A DNA stretch of 64,000 nt from Dioscorea cayenensis subsp. rotundata. Taxonomy: Eukaryota; Streptophyta; Magnoliopsida; Dioscoreales; Dioscoreaceae. The translations under genes and the position numbers were made by a program. The stretch lies in NCBI RefSeq assembly GCF_009730915.1, contig NC_052474.1, positions 1,151,501 to 1,215,500 on the forward strand, in the 5' to 3' direction. The notes beneath the pieces were generated by a model, which did no database searches, was not told the origin of the DNA, and was given only the letters and a program-made list of their open reading frames with translations. Shown piece by piece: positions 1 through 13,691 of the stretch; the first letter of the stretch is position 1; each line of letters opens with the position of its first letter.

Positions 1-3000
1 TCAAAACAAATCGAGGAAATTCCAATAAACACATTCTACTAATAACATAAATGAGCTGGAGCGTTCACATTTGCAACATAATGAAAATACGAGGATATGA
101 AACCTTGGTATTTAGAAACCAAAACATAAATTCTCACAGTATAGACAAAACATCAACATGTATAAAACAAATGCTTGGATATAATTTCCCAAAAATAAGT
201 AGAAGAACCAACTTAAATAAATAAAATCCTCGATAATCACAAATCCTCAATTCGCATGATACATGTTAGAAAAGCATTAAGATATCAAACATGTTATGTG
301 AAAGATCACACTGAATATACCAATTGCAAGAAAATAGAATTTTCCTCAAATATTGAAATTTCATCTCGATCAAATAAACAATGGCCTAAAAACACTCTCT
401 CTAACTTTAGCACGATCACGACTAAGTTGAGAGCCGTCGAAAGTCTTCGCACCCTTGGCGTTGGCCCACGGTCCCGTGTGGTGACCCCGGGATCCCGATG
501 TATCATCCATCGGGGCTCTACGCTCCCACCGATCCCGGACAAATCAACACCTGGGTCCACAGCGCCATCCTCTAAAAGGCTGGCCCGTTGGGGACCCACT
601 CTGCGATGAGTCGGGACCTAGCCACGCCGTCACCATCAAACCAACATATAGGCGTAGCAATAATACAATCTGAATCACTCATGTCACAAGGGTCCTTATT
701 CGGGACAAGCATTCACATATCGGGAATAAACATTATTTCCACAAATCCAAAGCCAAAAGCATAGTAATGCATGTAAACTTTCAAAAAGTATTCCAATCCC
801 GATGTGCGATACATTCAAAAAAACATTTACGTCCAAATGCCAAGAATAACACAATAATATGCGAAAGCTCAAGCATTGCTTTGAGACAATAAAACCGATC
901 GATATTAAAGCGCATTATAATATCCACAATCTAGAAGAACATGCCATTCGAAATAAAAAAACCCTTTTTGTTTTCATAACCATAAATATCAAAAAGCATG
1001 CTTATACAAGTGAAAGGTTTTACAAACCATTTCTAAAAAGTTGATGCCAACGATGTAGAAAAGAAACATTAAGTTTTTGAAATACAATAAAAGGCATCAA
1101 AACAAGCATAGCTTTTGTTCTGAGTTAAACCTCAAGTTACTTAGGATCATTCTAGCTTTCTCTTTCTTGACTCACTCAAGTTTTCCTCCAAATACAAGAT
1201 TAATCCCCAAGGTCTAGTCTATCACAACCTCTAAATACTTTTACAAGTCATGAAAATATGTTCATCTCATCACATATATTTACACCTACCAATATACATT
1301 GATTAAATCCTACTTTACACATCATTAGGTATTTACTTTCACAAGCCTTTACTATTCGAGCTCTCTTATACTCAACAATGTCTTAGATCCTTATCATAGT
1401 GCCACTACCTCAACATTAATATTTACTTCATCTATAATAATTTCATTGTCAAAAATACTCACAAGTTGACTATCTCCTCTAAGGATGTATTAAATCAAAC
1501 TATTATTAAAAATTCACGTGAATATTCGGGTCTTTTGCAATTCAACACTTGTCACATATATAGCTCAAGCTATTCATCATCAACCTTCTAAATAAATTCC
1601 ATTTAGAATAATAATCATAATCATTGGCATCCACCCGATATATATATATATATACATATGTATATCCCGATATGATCAAACTACAATTAAGCACCCTACA
1701 CTATGCTCACAAGAACAAAACCTCATCAATTTGTGAGAATCCTACTACATAAGTGTAATTATGTCACCCATGGTTCTCGGATATTACAAAGAATATATTA
1801 GCATAAATCTCATCGACTAGCCAAAAATCATATATAAGGTTCCACAAGTTATTCCAATTCCAATATACTAGTGTAGTCATATACCTTAGCATTCAAGACT
1901 TCATCAGGGTTCCATGTACCATGTTTATCACATCATGCCTCAAAACTTGAAATTATGCATCATTAGGGAGATTAAATCATCCATTGAACATACATAATCA
2001 ATTTTACTTATAACCCATAAGCTCCATGAACTTGTTGTAATAATCGAGCAATTTCCATTCATCCACCAAGCATGTATATCCTCAAGTTCAATCTCAACTA
2101 ACGCATAAGTACAACATTAACAAGCTTCCTCATGATTTTTCAGAGAGTAAACCACAAGTCATTTTAAATAAAACCATAGTCTCTAGTAGTCATCTACACT
2201 TTCTTTCCTCCTATAGCGAGTGATTTGAAAAACATGATAAAGCCATGGAAATCATTTTCGGAAAAAAACAAATAAAAATATTTTTCGATACTCAATTAGA
2301 ATTGTGCACTCAACATAACCCACTCACGGAACATGTTGCCTCGCGTGGAGACGCCAGACTGCTGATCAGCGGTTTCCTTCCCTTGGAGGATGCTTCGCCA
2401 CCTAGATACAAGCAGAGAATCCAAATACTAATGAACACAAGAATGATCGCTAAAAGAAAATGCATGCAAATGCATTTATACATGTCTAATACTGAAAACC
2501 TTAGGGTTTTAGGGCAAAAACATTGTCATTTTGGACCCAAAAGCGACCTCGAATGAAGTAAACCTAGTTCCAATAAGTTCAATGAATGAAAAGCTTCAAT
2601 TTGGATCAAAGAAATACAATAAAAGGCCAAAAGTTTTCCGGTGCTACTGAGTAACATCGGGAATGCTACGATAAAACCCGAACCTTACAAATGGTTTTCT
2701 CTCATTTTACTGACATCAAAGCGATGAAATTTTTGACACAATTCTCATGAATAACAATTGACAACATCAAGGGCTTCATTTTAAGCCCAAAAACTTCCAC
2801 AAATCATGAAAAATCTAGGGTTTTGGTCTAGGTTTTATAAATAATGAATACAATGAAAATACTGGAAGAAATACATACTAAAAAACTCGGATAAAAGGCT
2901 CTTACCTTACTCAAGAGGATGTGGGGGAGTAAATTTTTGGTGTTGGTTCGCGGAATTGGTCACGGAAATAGTTAGAGGATAAGGGGTTGGCCTAGGCATG

Positions 3001-3438
3001 GAGAAAGCGAAAAGAAGGAAAGGAAGAAGAAGGAAGAGAAGAATTTGGATATTAATTCTCGGGTTGCTACGATAGTCGGGTTGCTTTACGAGTACACTTA
3101 GCATGATCTTGGGTGCTCTGATGTCAGTGCTACTGATGTCGAGACAGAATCAATAGTGTTGGGCTGCAAAACTACAAGAGCAGGCTAGTTTAACTACGAG
3201 TGATGGGTTGCTTACGATGTTTTTATTCTTTTCTAAATTACTCTATTGCCCTCTAACACAAGAATGGAAACAAAATCCAAATGACGAATTTGCCCCTATT
3301 TATGGCGAGATTTTTTCGCACATAATCAAGTCATGCGATCCGGTAAAAATCTATTAATGCAAAAATGACCATTTTACCTAATGCATTCACAAAAAAATAA
3401 GAGAAAAATCCTAGGTCAATTTGAATTTGAGTGCAACA
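1..3438 (-). repeat. LTR of the outer element (3' LTR on minus strand), truncated by window edge
   Basis: Matches 10220-13691 over its whole length. By comparison with the right-hand copy about 0.4 kb lies beyond the window. It contains a GC-rich core near 430-640 that is also recognisable, reversed, in the LTRs of the nested element. No gene is supported here; small open frames are chance. Confidence 0.8.
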
Positions 3439-3718
3439 CTCTACCCTCCTTAAAAGAAATTTTAGTCCTCGAAATTTCCAGAGTCTCGACTCGAGATAGC
3501 GGGGAGCAATCGTCCCCGAAGAGCATAGCGGGCGTTGTCTTTGGGCAACATCAATCGAATAGATCACCCAAACAATACTTAAACCCGAAGTTTTCGACAT
3601 GCGTACATGCTGTATGCTTGACTCTAGGCGGATCCACTAGCGACTACTGAGAGGCAATCGAAGACAAGAATAAAAACATGACTATCGATTATAACCAATA
3701 GCTACGATGCAATAAAAT
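3439..3718 (-). other. Interior remnant of the outer LTR element
   Basis: About 280 bp between the two outer LTRs. On the minus strand it starts with a weak match to the TGGTATCAGAGC-type primer site and ends with a purine-rich tract preceded by the conserved gypsy pol-end motif. No protein domain is recognisable. Confidence 0.65.
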
Positions 3719-3967
3719 TGTCACGTCCCGAGGCCAGCGGGCCCGCCCGCGTGACAACCGCGCATGACGATCCGAGGAGGGACACACGCACTCAACCTCG
3801 AGTCAGTCATGAGGGCTCACGAAACTCCTGCTAAACAACACGCATGATAATAAAGGTACCAAAAAGCAAAAACTTTTCAGCTCGAAAAATCAATAGTAAA
3901 GTGAAAGATATACAAATCACATTCTAGAGTTAATAACACTAGTGGATCCATCTGCACTTTTCATCTT

Positions 3968-6773
3968 TGTAATACCACAGACCTTTGGATACATTTGGAA
4001 AAATATATTCGAGGGTATTACTTTTAGTTTGCGATGAAGATTTTTTTCTACAGAGTAATCTTGTTGAGAAACCCCAAGTGGAAAGAATAAGGACCTAAGT
4101 GTAAAAGTTTTTAAAAGATTTTGGGTTAAAGAATAAATGAAAAGGATGGATATGAAATGTTTATGGAAACCAAGGACTGAAAGGTAAGATGGAGGGATCT
4201 TTTTGAAATGTTGTGTTATAATCTAGGGACCATTGGATAATTTGAAAGGACCTTTTAAGAATAGTATTTCATAATTCAAGGACCATTTGGGAGTTTTTCA
4301 GAGACTGTTTTGTAAGAAATTATGTTTTCAGGGACTAAAAGTGAATTTCGGCTGAAGAGTTAATTGAGAGAAAAATCTAGGGCTTGTGTTGTTCATCTTC
4401 TTCTCCACCATTTTGCTACAGTAACCCGAGAGTTAAAAAAAAAAAAAATGAAGAAATGAGAGAAATTAGAGGTTTTTAAAGAGAAAAACTTGGAGATCGT
4501 CGGAGGGAGCTCGCCGGAGGGATGACTTGGCTTGGTAAGAGGCTTCCTTGTATTATTTTTGGCATGGATGTATGTATGCATGTATATATATGTATATATT
4601 GGTTATTTGATGAAGAAAATGATAGATTTGAGTAGAAAATAATCATGGTTTTGTTGTTGATGGATGATGAACGCTTGAGTTATTTGGAAAAATCTTAGTA
4701 TTTGAGTTGAAATTGCTTGAAATGGAGGATGAGATTTTTCGGTTTCTCGTAGTAGAATCATCGTGAAAGACCGAGATTAGGGTTTGGTTTAGTTAATTAA
4801 GTTGATTATTACGATGATTAAGGTGTTAATGATGATGGTTGGATTGGAATTGGTTGGGTTTAGCTAGTTGATTTTGGTTGAGTTGGAGCTTGATCAAATC
4901 GAGTTGAAATGGGTTGGGTTTGGTTCGAGTTGATTTTTAGGTTAAGGGTTTTGGATCTGAACCAAGTTGGTTCAATGGATTTTGAATAAGAAATTGAATT
5001 GGTTCAAGTTGGTTCGATGAAATTGAGTTTGGTTCAGTCACGATTAAAGCTTGGTTCGAGGGAATTAAGATTGGTTGCATTGGTTTAGTCGTGTTTAGTC
5101 TAAACCGAGTTGGTTTAAATACAACCCGAAAGCCAATTGGACTATGCGAGGTCGGGTTTTTAACCGATTGGAGTGAGTGGGCCCATAGAGAGTTGATTAT
5201 TATTTTTCGTATTTTCTTTTGAGTTTAAATATGTTATTTATTTTTTTATTATATTATTCTATTAGGTGTTGTTCAGTTTTGGAAGGGAGTTCCGGGGTCT
5301 AGCAAAAAACCCAGGAGACCAGGGGTGAGTTGGTAGTGGCTATTATTTTAAATAAATAAATTATTATTATTATTTTGAAATAATTGTTTAATGGCTAGTA
5401 TTTTTGGAAATAAATGTTTAAGTATTTCATTTTTATCATGTTTAATTGCAGTATAAGGTCGAAATATACTTATATTTATTTTCCTACTGATGTGCCATGA
5501 TAACCGTATTGATACATCAGTTTTGTATAATTATACGATGTTGTGAATAGTGAAAAATACATGTATATGTGATTTAATTATTCAATTCTTGTATTTATTT
5601 TTGATGGGTATATATGCTTTGATTTGGAGTGATCTTGGAAAACCATGTGAGCATATTAAAAGATGTTTTATCGGCGATTGTTAGTAGAATTGGTTTTCAT
5701 TCCTGGTATAGGAATGGTATCGTGGATCCGGGCTTTACTCGGCATTATGCATTGTTATACTTTTTGGCATCGGCTTTGTGGAAAAATAATGTTTATTTCC
5801 GTGATGTGAATACTTGTCCCGGAAAAGGATCCCGTGTTATGATTTATACTGATGGTATTATTACGTATTTACTTGATGGCTTTTTATGGTGACGGGCTAG
5901 GCCCGACTCATGCGATGAGTGGGTCCCCACGGGCCGACCTTTAGAGGTGGCGTGGTGGACTCGGGTGTTGATTACTACGAGGGCCGGTTCGGTGGGAGTG
6001 CAGAGCCACTGATCGGATATTCATCGGGTGGCCAGGGGTCGCGACCGGGTGAACCGGATGGGTCAACGTTAGGGACATGAGTTCCTTGACGGCTCACGAA
6101 CCTGCCCAGCGGCCACGGCGAAGGTTTAGAGAGTTTTTCTAGACCATGTTATCTTTGGGTGAGTGTTGGGTATTGCTTTATTTTTGAATTTGAGATTTAT
6201 GTTATATTTTTTTGAATTGTGATGAGACCGGACTCTCACAAAAATTTGTGTTTTCTGAGAAAATCAAATTGATGTTGATTTATGTTGAATTTATGTTTCA
6301 AGAGTTCTTTAAGAATTGTATTTTGCTAGAATTCGGTATTTTTGGAAAAAGTTGGAAAATTATTTGAGCAGGTTTGGTATTTATATACTTCATATACATT
6401 AGTATTTAAGTATTTAAAATTATTAAGCTCACTACCGACCAACCGAATGTGTCAGAGTCTGCAGGAGAAGGACCCTAGATTGCTCGTCGACTATAGTGCT
6501 AGTCGAGGTTGAGTCCAAGATTGCAGCTGTGTCCCATATCTTTCTTTCTATTTATTGTTGTTGTGATCTTAGTAGCGGTTGTACCCTGCAAATTTGAGTT
6601 ATTAGTATTCATGGTATTTATGTATTTGAACCCTCGTAGTTGGTGTGAAGTTGTAAAAATGTGATTTAGTAAGTTTGATTTGGTTTTTGAGAGGCGTCGG
6701 GTTTCCAGGTTAAAAGGGATTTTTAAGCGATGGGTGCCACATTTACCCTCGGTGGAAGGGGTGGAGTGTGACA
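3968..6773 (+). repeat. 5' LTR of the nested element
   Basis: 2.8-kb LTR, duplicated at 7281-10052. It includes a GGTT-rich low-complexity stretch (about 4840-5130), an AT-rich stretch and a GC-rich core (about 5880-6130). Confidence 0.82.
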
Positions 6774-7280
6774 TCTTTTTAGTATCGAGTAGTAGGGTTG
6801 AGATATCCGGGTTTGGTAGAGATCACGGGTTGTGATCCGAGCTTAAGTTTAGAAGTCGTGTCTAGACTTGGAGAGTTAGTAGTGATTAGACATAAAGTTA
6901 AGGGCCCAATGAAGTATTTAGAGTCTCCAATCGGGTTAAAACCTAAGTTGCATATTGGGATTGAGGGACCGATAGTTGATTTTGACATTTGAGACAAAAG
7001 AGCTGAGTAGTGATCTTGTGATCAGGATCATGGGTTGAGATATTTGACGGAATTGTTTTTTTATCCAAAAATGAGTTGACTTGAAGATGCCAGAAAAGTG
7101 TGTTTGGCATGTTGTTTGTTGAGTCGATACATAGTGATTCTGCGAGTGTGATTATTTACTATCGAAGCGGATTTGTAGCAAGAGAAAGCGAGGTCTTGGA
7201 ACAAGTAAAAGCGAGTCGGTGATATCGATTAATGTATGCTAAGAAATTTCGAGGACGAAATTTTCTTAAGGGGGAAGAAT
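6774..7280 (+). other. Interior of the nested LTR element
   Basis: 507 bp between primer site and polypurine tract. It has only short open frames without recognisable domains. Confidence 0.7.
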
Positions 7281-10052
7281 TGTAATACCCTGAACCTTTG
7301 GATACCTGTTGGAAAATATATTCAGGTATTACTTTTTAGTTGCAGATGAAGATTTTTTTCTCGAGAGTAATCTTGTTGAGAAACCCCAAGTGGAAAGAAT
7401 AAGGACCCTAAGTGTAAAAGTTTTTAAAAGATTTTGGGTTAAAAGAATAAATGAAAAAGGATGGATATGAAATGTTTATGCAAACCAAGGACCTGAAAAG
7501 GTAAGATGGAGGATCTTTTTGAAATGTTGTGTTATAATCTAGGGACCATTGGATAATTTGAAAGGACCTTTTAAGAATAGTATTTCATAATTCAAGGACC
7601 ATTTGGGAGTTTTTCGAGATCGCTTTTAGTAAGAAATTATGTTTTCAGGGGACTAAAAAGTGAATTTCGGCTGAAGAGAGTTAATCGAGAGAAAAATCTA
7701 GGGCTTGTGTTGTTCATCTTCTTCTCCACCATTTTCTTTACTGATGAACTCGAGAGTTAATGAAGAAATGAGAGAAATTAGAGGTTTTTAAAAGAGAAAA
7801 AACTTGGAGATCGTCGGAGGGAGCTCACGTAGGAGGATGACTTGAGCTTGGTAAGAGGCTTCCTTGTATTATTTTTAGCATGGATGTATGTATGCATGTA
7901 TATATATGTATATATTGGTTATTTGATGAAGAAAAATGATAGATTTGAGTAGAAATAATCGTGGTTTTGTTGTTGATGGATGATGAATGCTTGAAGTTAT
8001 TTGGAAAAATCTTGTATTTGAGTTGAAATTGCTTGAAATGGAGGATGAGATTTTCGGTTTCTTGTAGCAAAATCTTTATGCATGCAGAGATTAGGGTTTG
8101 GTTTAGTTAATTAAGTTGATTATTACGATGATTAAGGTGTTAATGATGATGGTTGGATTGGAATTGGTTGGGTTTAGCCAAGTTGATTTGGTTGAGTTGG
8201 GGCTCGATCAAATCAAGTTGAAATGGAGTTGGGTTTGGTTCGGGTTGATTTTTAGGTTAAGGGTTTTGGGCTGAACCAAGTTGGTTCAATGGATTTTTGA
8301 ATAAGAATTGAATTGGTTGCCTGGTTCGAGTGAAATTGAGTTTGGTTCAGGTCATGATTAAGCTTGGTTCGGGGAATTAAGATTGGTTCGATTGGTTTAG
8401 CTGTGTTTAGTCTAAGCGAGTTGGTTTAAATACAGCCCGAAAAGCCAATTGGACTATGCGAGGTCGGGTTTTAGCAGATTGGGTGAGTGGGCTGATAGAG
8501 TTGATTATTATTTTTGTATTTTTCTTTTGAGTTTAAATATGTTATTTATTTTTATTATATTATTCTAGTTAGGTGTTGTTCAGTCTTGGAAGGGAGTTCA
8601 GGGTCTAGTGAGAAACCCAAGGAGACCAGGAGTGAGTTGGTAGTGTCTATTATTTTAAATAAATAAATTATTATTATTATTTTGAAATAATTGTTTAATG
8701 GCTAGTATTTTTGGAAATAAATGTTTAAGTATTTCATTTTTATCATGTTTAATTACGTATAAGGTCGAAATATACTTATATTTATTTTCCTACTGATGTG
8801 CCATGATAACAGTATTGATACATCGGTTTTGTATAATTATACGTGATTTGTGAATAGTGAAAAATACATGTATATGTGATTTAATTATTCAATTCTTGTA
8901 TTTATTTTTGATGGGTATATATGCTTTGATTTGGAGTGATTTGCGAAACCATGTGAGCATATTAAAAGATGTTTTATCGGCGATTGTTAGTAGAATTGGT
9001 TTTCATTCACGGTATAGGAATGGTATCGTGGATCCAGGGCTTTCTTGGCATTATCGATTGTTATACTTTTGGCGTTGGCTTTGTGGAAAAATAATGTTTA
9101 TTTCAGTGATGTGAATACTTGTCCCGGAAAAGGATCACGTGTTATGATTTATACTGAGATGGTATTATTCTTTGTATTTACTTGATGGCTTTTATGGTGA
9201 CGGGCTAAGGCGGCCACTCTGCGATGAGTGGGTCCCCACGGGCCGAGCCTTTAGAGGTGGCGTGGTGGACCCAGGTGTTGATTACTACGAGGGCCGGTTC
9301 GGTGGGAGTGCAGAGCCACGCTGGATATTCATCGAGTAGCCGGGGTCACCGGCCGGTGAGCAGATGGGTCGGCGATGAGGACATGAGTTCATCGGCTACG
9401 AACCTAGCCAGCTGACCCGGCGAAGGTTTAGAGAGTTTTCTGAACCATGTTATCTTTGGGTGAGTGTTGGGTATTGCTTTATTTTGAATTTGAGATTTAT
9501 GTTATATTTTTGAATTGTGATGAGACCAGACTCTCACAAAATTTGTGTTTTCTGAGAAAATCAAATTGATGTTGATTTATGTTGAATTTATGTTTCAAGA
9601 GTTCTTTAAGAATTGTATTTTGCTAGAATTCTGGTATTTTGGAAAAGTTGGAAAATTATTTGAGCAGTTGGTATTTATATACTTCATATACATTGTATTT
9701 AAGTATTTAAAATTATTAAGCCACTACCGACCAACTGAATGTGCTGTAGCTGCAGGAGAAGGACCCTAGATTGCCTGTTCGACTATAGTGCTAGTCAGGT
9801 TGAGTCCAAGATTGCAGTGTGTCCCATATCTTTCTTTCTATTTATTGTTGTTGTGATCTTGTAGCGGTTGTACCCGCAAATTTGAGTTATTGTATTCATG
9901 GTATTTATGTATTTGAACCTGTAGTTGGTGTGAAGTTGTAAAATGTGATTTGTAAGTTTGATTTGGTTTTTGAGAGGCGTCAGTTTCCAGTTAAAAGGGA
10001 TTTTTAACTGATGGGTGCCACATTTACCTCGGTGGAAGGGGTGAGTGTGACA
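7281..10052 (+). repeat. 3' LTR of the nested element
   Basis: Direct copy of 3968-6773, starting TGTAATACCC right after the polypurine tract. Compared with the first copy, AT-rich stretches match almost perfectly, while homopolymer runs and C/G-rich spots differ. Confidence 0.82.
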
Positions 10053-13000
10053 CATACAATGCAACCTGATTAAGAGTAAACAAACAACCTGACTCGGGAT
10101 ACAAATTGCCAAGCACTTCGCCTCGCTATGACGACCAAAACCACTAAAAACACGGAAGAGAGGAGGGGTGAGTAACCATAGTCACTCGGTGAATGGGTTA
10201 GCACAAATCTAACAGAATATCAAAAACAAATCGAGGAAATTCCAATAAACACATTCTACGATAACATAAATGAGCTGGAGCGTTCACATTTGCAACATAA
10301 TGAAAAATACGAGGGATATGAAACCTTGGTATTTAGAAACCAAAAACATAAATTCTCACGAGTATAGACAAAACATCAACATGTATAAAAACAAATGCTT
10401 GGATATAATTTCCCAAAAATAAGTAGAAGAACCAACTTAAATAAATAAAATCCTCGATAATCACAAATCCTCAATTACGCATGATACATGTTCGAAAAAG
10501 CATTAAGATATCAAACATGTTATGTGAAAGATCACACTTGAATATACGATTGCAAGAAAAATAGAAATTTTCCTCAAATATTGAAATTTCATCTCGATCA
10601 AATAAACAATGGCCTAAAAAAACACTCTCTCTAACTTTAGCAGCCGTCACGACTAAGTTGAGAGCCGTCAAGGTCTTCGCACCCTTGGCGTTGGCCCACC
10701 AGTCCCGTATGGTGACCCGGGATCGATGTATCATCAATCGGGGCTCTACGCTCCCACGATGCGGACAAATCAACACCCAGGTCCACAGCGCCACCTCTAA
10801 AGGCGGCCCGTTGGGACCCACTACTGCGATGAGTCGGGGCCTTAGCCCGCCGTCACCATCAAACCAACATATAGTCTGTAGCAATAATACAATCCCGAAT
10901 CACTCATGTCACAAGGTCCTTATTCGGGACAAGCATTCACATATCGGGAATAAACATTATTTCCACAAATCCAAAAGCCAAAAGCATAGTAATGCATGTA
11001 AACTTTCAAAAAAAGTATTCCAATCCCGATGTGCCCGATACATTCAAAAAAACATTTACGTCCAAATGCCAAGAATAACACAATAATATCGCGAAGCTAC
11101 GAAGCATTGCTTTGAGACAATAAAACCGGTCGATATTAAGCGCATTATAATATCCACAATCTAGAAGAACATGCCATTCGGAAATAAAAAAACCCTTTTT
11201 GTTTTTCATAACCATAAATATCAAAAAGCATGCTTATACAAGTGAAAGGTTTTACAAACCATTTCTAAAAGTTGATGCCAACGAGTGTAGAAAAAGAAAC
11301 ATTAAGTTTTTGAAATACAATAAAAGGCATCAAAAACAAGCATAACTTTTGTTCTAGTTAAACCTCAAGTTACTTAGGATCATTCTAGCTTTCTCTTTCT
11401 TGACTCACTAAGTTTTTCCTCCAAATACAAGATTAATCCCCAAGGTCTAGTCTATCACAACCTCTAAATACTTTACAAGTCATGAAAAATATGTTCATCT
11501 CATCACATATATTTACACCTACCAATATACATTGATTAAATCCTACTTTACACATCATTAGGTATTTACTTTCACAAGCCTTTACTATTCGAGCCTCTCT
11601 TATACTCAACAATGTCTTAGATCCTTATCATAGTGCCACTACCTCAACATTAATATTTACTTCATCTATAATAATTTCATTGTCAAAAATACTCACAAGT
11701 TGACTATCTCCTCTAAGGATGTATTAAATCAAACTATTATTAAAAAAATTCACGGGAATATTCGGGTCTTTGCAATTCAACACTTGTCACATATATAGCT
11801 CAAGCTATTCATCATCAACCTTCTAAATAAATTCCATTTAGAATAATAATCATAATCATTGGCATCCACCCGATATATATATATATATATACATATGTAT
11901 ATCCCGATATGATCAAACTACAATTAAGCACCCTACACTATGCTCACAAGAACAAACCTCATCAATTTGTGAGAATCCTACTACATAAGTGTAATTATGT
12001 CACCCATGGTTCTCGAGATATTACAAAGAATATATTAGCATAAATCTCACTGACTAGCCAAAAATCATATATAAGGTTCCACAAGTTATTCCAATTCCAA
12101 TATACTAGTGTAGTCATATACCTTAGCATTCAAGACTTCATCGGGTTCCATGTACCATGTTTATCACATCATGCCTCAAAACTTCAGAAATTATGCATCA
12201 TTAGGGAGATTAAATCATCCATTGAACATACATAATCAATTTTACTTATAACCCATAAGCTCCATGAACTTGTTGTAATAATCGGCAATTTCCATTCATC
12301 CACCAAGCATGTATATCCTCAAGTTCAATCTCAACTAGCATAAGTACAACATTAACAAGCTTTCTCATGATTTTTTTCGGAGAGTAAACCACAAGTCATT
12401 TTAAATAAACCATAGTCTCTAGTAGTCATCTACACTTTCTTTTCTCCTATAGCCGTTGATTTGAAAAACATGATAAAAGCCATGGAAATCATTTCGAGAA
12501 AAAAACAAATAAAATATTTTTCGATACTCAATTAGAATTGTGCACTCAACATAACCCACTCACGAGAACATGTTGCCTCGCGTGGAGGCAGCACTGCTGA
12601 TGAGCGGTTTCCTTCCCCTTGGAGGATGCTTCGCCACCTAGATACAAGCGAGGGAATCCAAATACTAATGAACACAAGAATGATCGCTAAAAGAAAAATG
12701 CATGCAAATGCATTTATACATGTCTATCTGAAACCTTAGGGGTTTTTAGGGCAAAAACATTGTCATTTTGGACCCAAAGCGACCTCGGAATGAAGTAAAC
12801 CTAGTTCCAATAAGTTCAATGAATGAAAAAGCTTCAATTTGGATCAAAGAAATACAATAAAAAGGCCAAAGTTTTTCCGATTGCTACGATAACATCGGGA
12901 ATGCTACGAGTAAAAACCGAACCTTACAAATGGTTTTCTCTCATTTTACAACATCAAAGCGATGAAATTTTGACACAATTCTCATGAATAACAATTGACA

Positions 13001-13691
13001 ACATCAAGGGCTTCATTTTAAGCCCAAAAAAACTTCCACAAATCATGAAAAAAATCTAGGGTTTTTGGTCTAGGGTTTATAAATAATGAATACAATGAAA
13101 AATCTGGAAGAAATACATACTAAAAAAACTCGGATAAAAGGCTCTTACCTTACTCAAGAGGATGTGGGGAGTAAATTTTTTTGGTGTTGGTTCGCGGGAA
13201 TTGGTCACGGAAATAGTTAGGGATTTTTTTTTAAGGGTTCAGCCGGCATGGAGAAGCAAAGAAGGAGAAGGAAAGAAGAAGGAAGAGAAGAATTTGGATA
13301 TTAATTCTCGGGTTGCTACGATGTCGGGTTGCTACGGTACACTTCACGATCTTGAGGTGCACTCTGATGTCAGTGCTACGAGTGTCGAGACGAGAATCAA
13401 TAGTGTTGGGTTTGCAAAAACTACGAGGGAGCAGAGCTAGTTTAACTACGATAATGGGTTGCTACAATGTTTTTTTATTCTTTTCTAAATTACTCTATTG
13501 CCCTCTAACACAAGAATGGAAACAAAAATCCAAATGACCGAATTGCCCCTATTTATGGCGGAATTTTTCGCACATAATCAAGCTGTGCAATCCGGTAAAA
13601 AAATCTATTAATGCAAAAATGACCATTTTACCCTAATGCATTCACAAAAATAAGAGAAAATCCTAGGTCCAAATTTGGACTGGGTACAACA

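Larger units (their letters stand above)
3968..10052 (+). mobile_element. Nested LTR retrotransposon relic (Ty3/gypsy, LARD-like)
   Basis: Two direct LTRs of about 2.8 kb (3968-6773 and 7281-10052), starting TGTAATACC and ending GTGTGACA, flank a 507-bp interior. The interior starts with a degenerate initiator-Met primer site and ends with a polypurine tract (aagggggaag) directly before the second LTR. Just upstream is the motif 'ttcgaggacgaaattt', characteristic of plant gypsy pol ends. No gag, protease, RT or integrase is seen, so it would depend on a related full element. It inserted into the outer LTR in the opposite orientation. It looks structurally complete for a non-autonomous element, and is young judging by LTR similarity. 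Confidence 0.82.
1..13691 (-). mobile_element. Outer LTR retrotransposon relic (Ty3/gypsy, LARD-like), left end outside window
   Basis: Seen: 1-3438 repeats at 10220-13691 in the same orientation, so these are the two LTRs. The interior between them, 3439-3718, is only about 280 bp. Read on the minus strand the element runs from 13691 leftwards. The right LTR spans 3719-13691 but is split by a nested element (3968-10052), leaving about 3.9 kb of LTR proper. LTR ends are TG...CA. Beside the left LTR the interior holds a polypurine tract and the 'ttcgaggac-aaattt' motif typical of the end of gypsy pol in plants. A degenerate initiator-Met tRNA primer site lies beside 3718. No gag or pol domain is present, so it is a non-autonomous LARD-like fossil. 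The AT-rich parts of the two LTRs are nearly identical, which suggests recent insertion. Confidence 0.8.
3719..13691 (-). repeat. LTR of the outer element (5' LTR on minus strand), split by the nested element
   Basis: Two blocks, 3719-3967 and 10053-13691, together make one LTR of about 3.9 kb, beginning (minus strand) TGTTGTACCC and ending CTCGGGACGTGACA. The nested element occupies 3968-10052. Clean target duplications for the nesting event are not visible. Confidence 0.75.

Noticed and set aside
256-609. Pair of antisense open frames of about 100 codons in the left LTR
   Set aside because: They fall in the GC-rich LTR core and are not conserved as frames in the other LTR copy; LTRs are non-coding.
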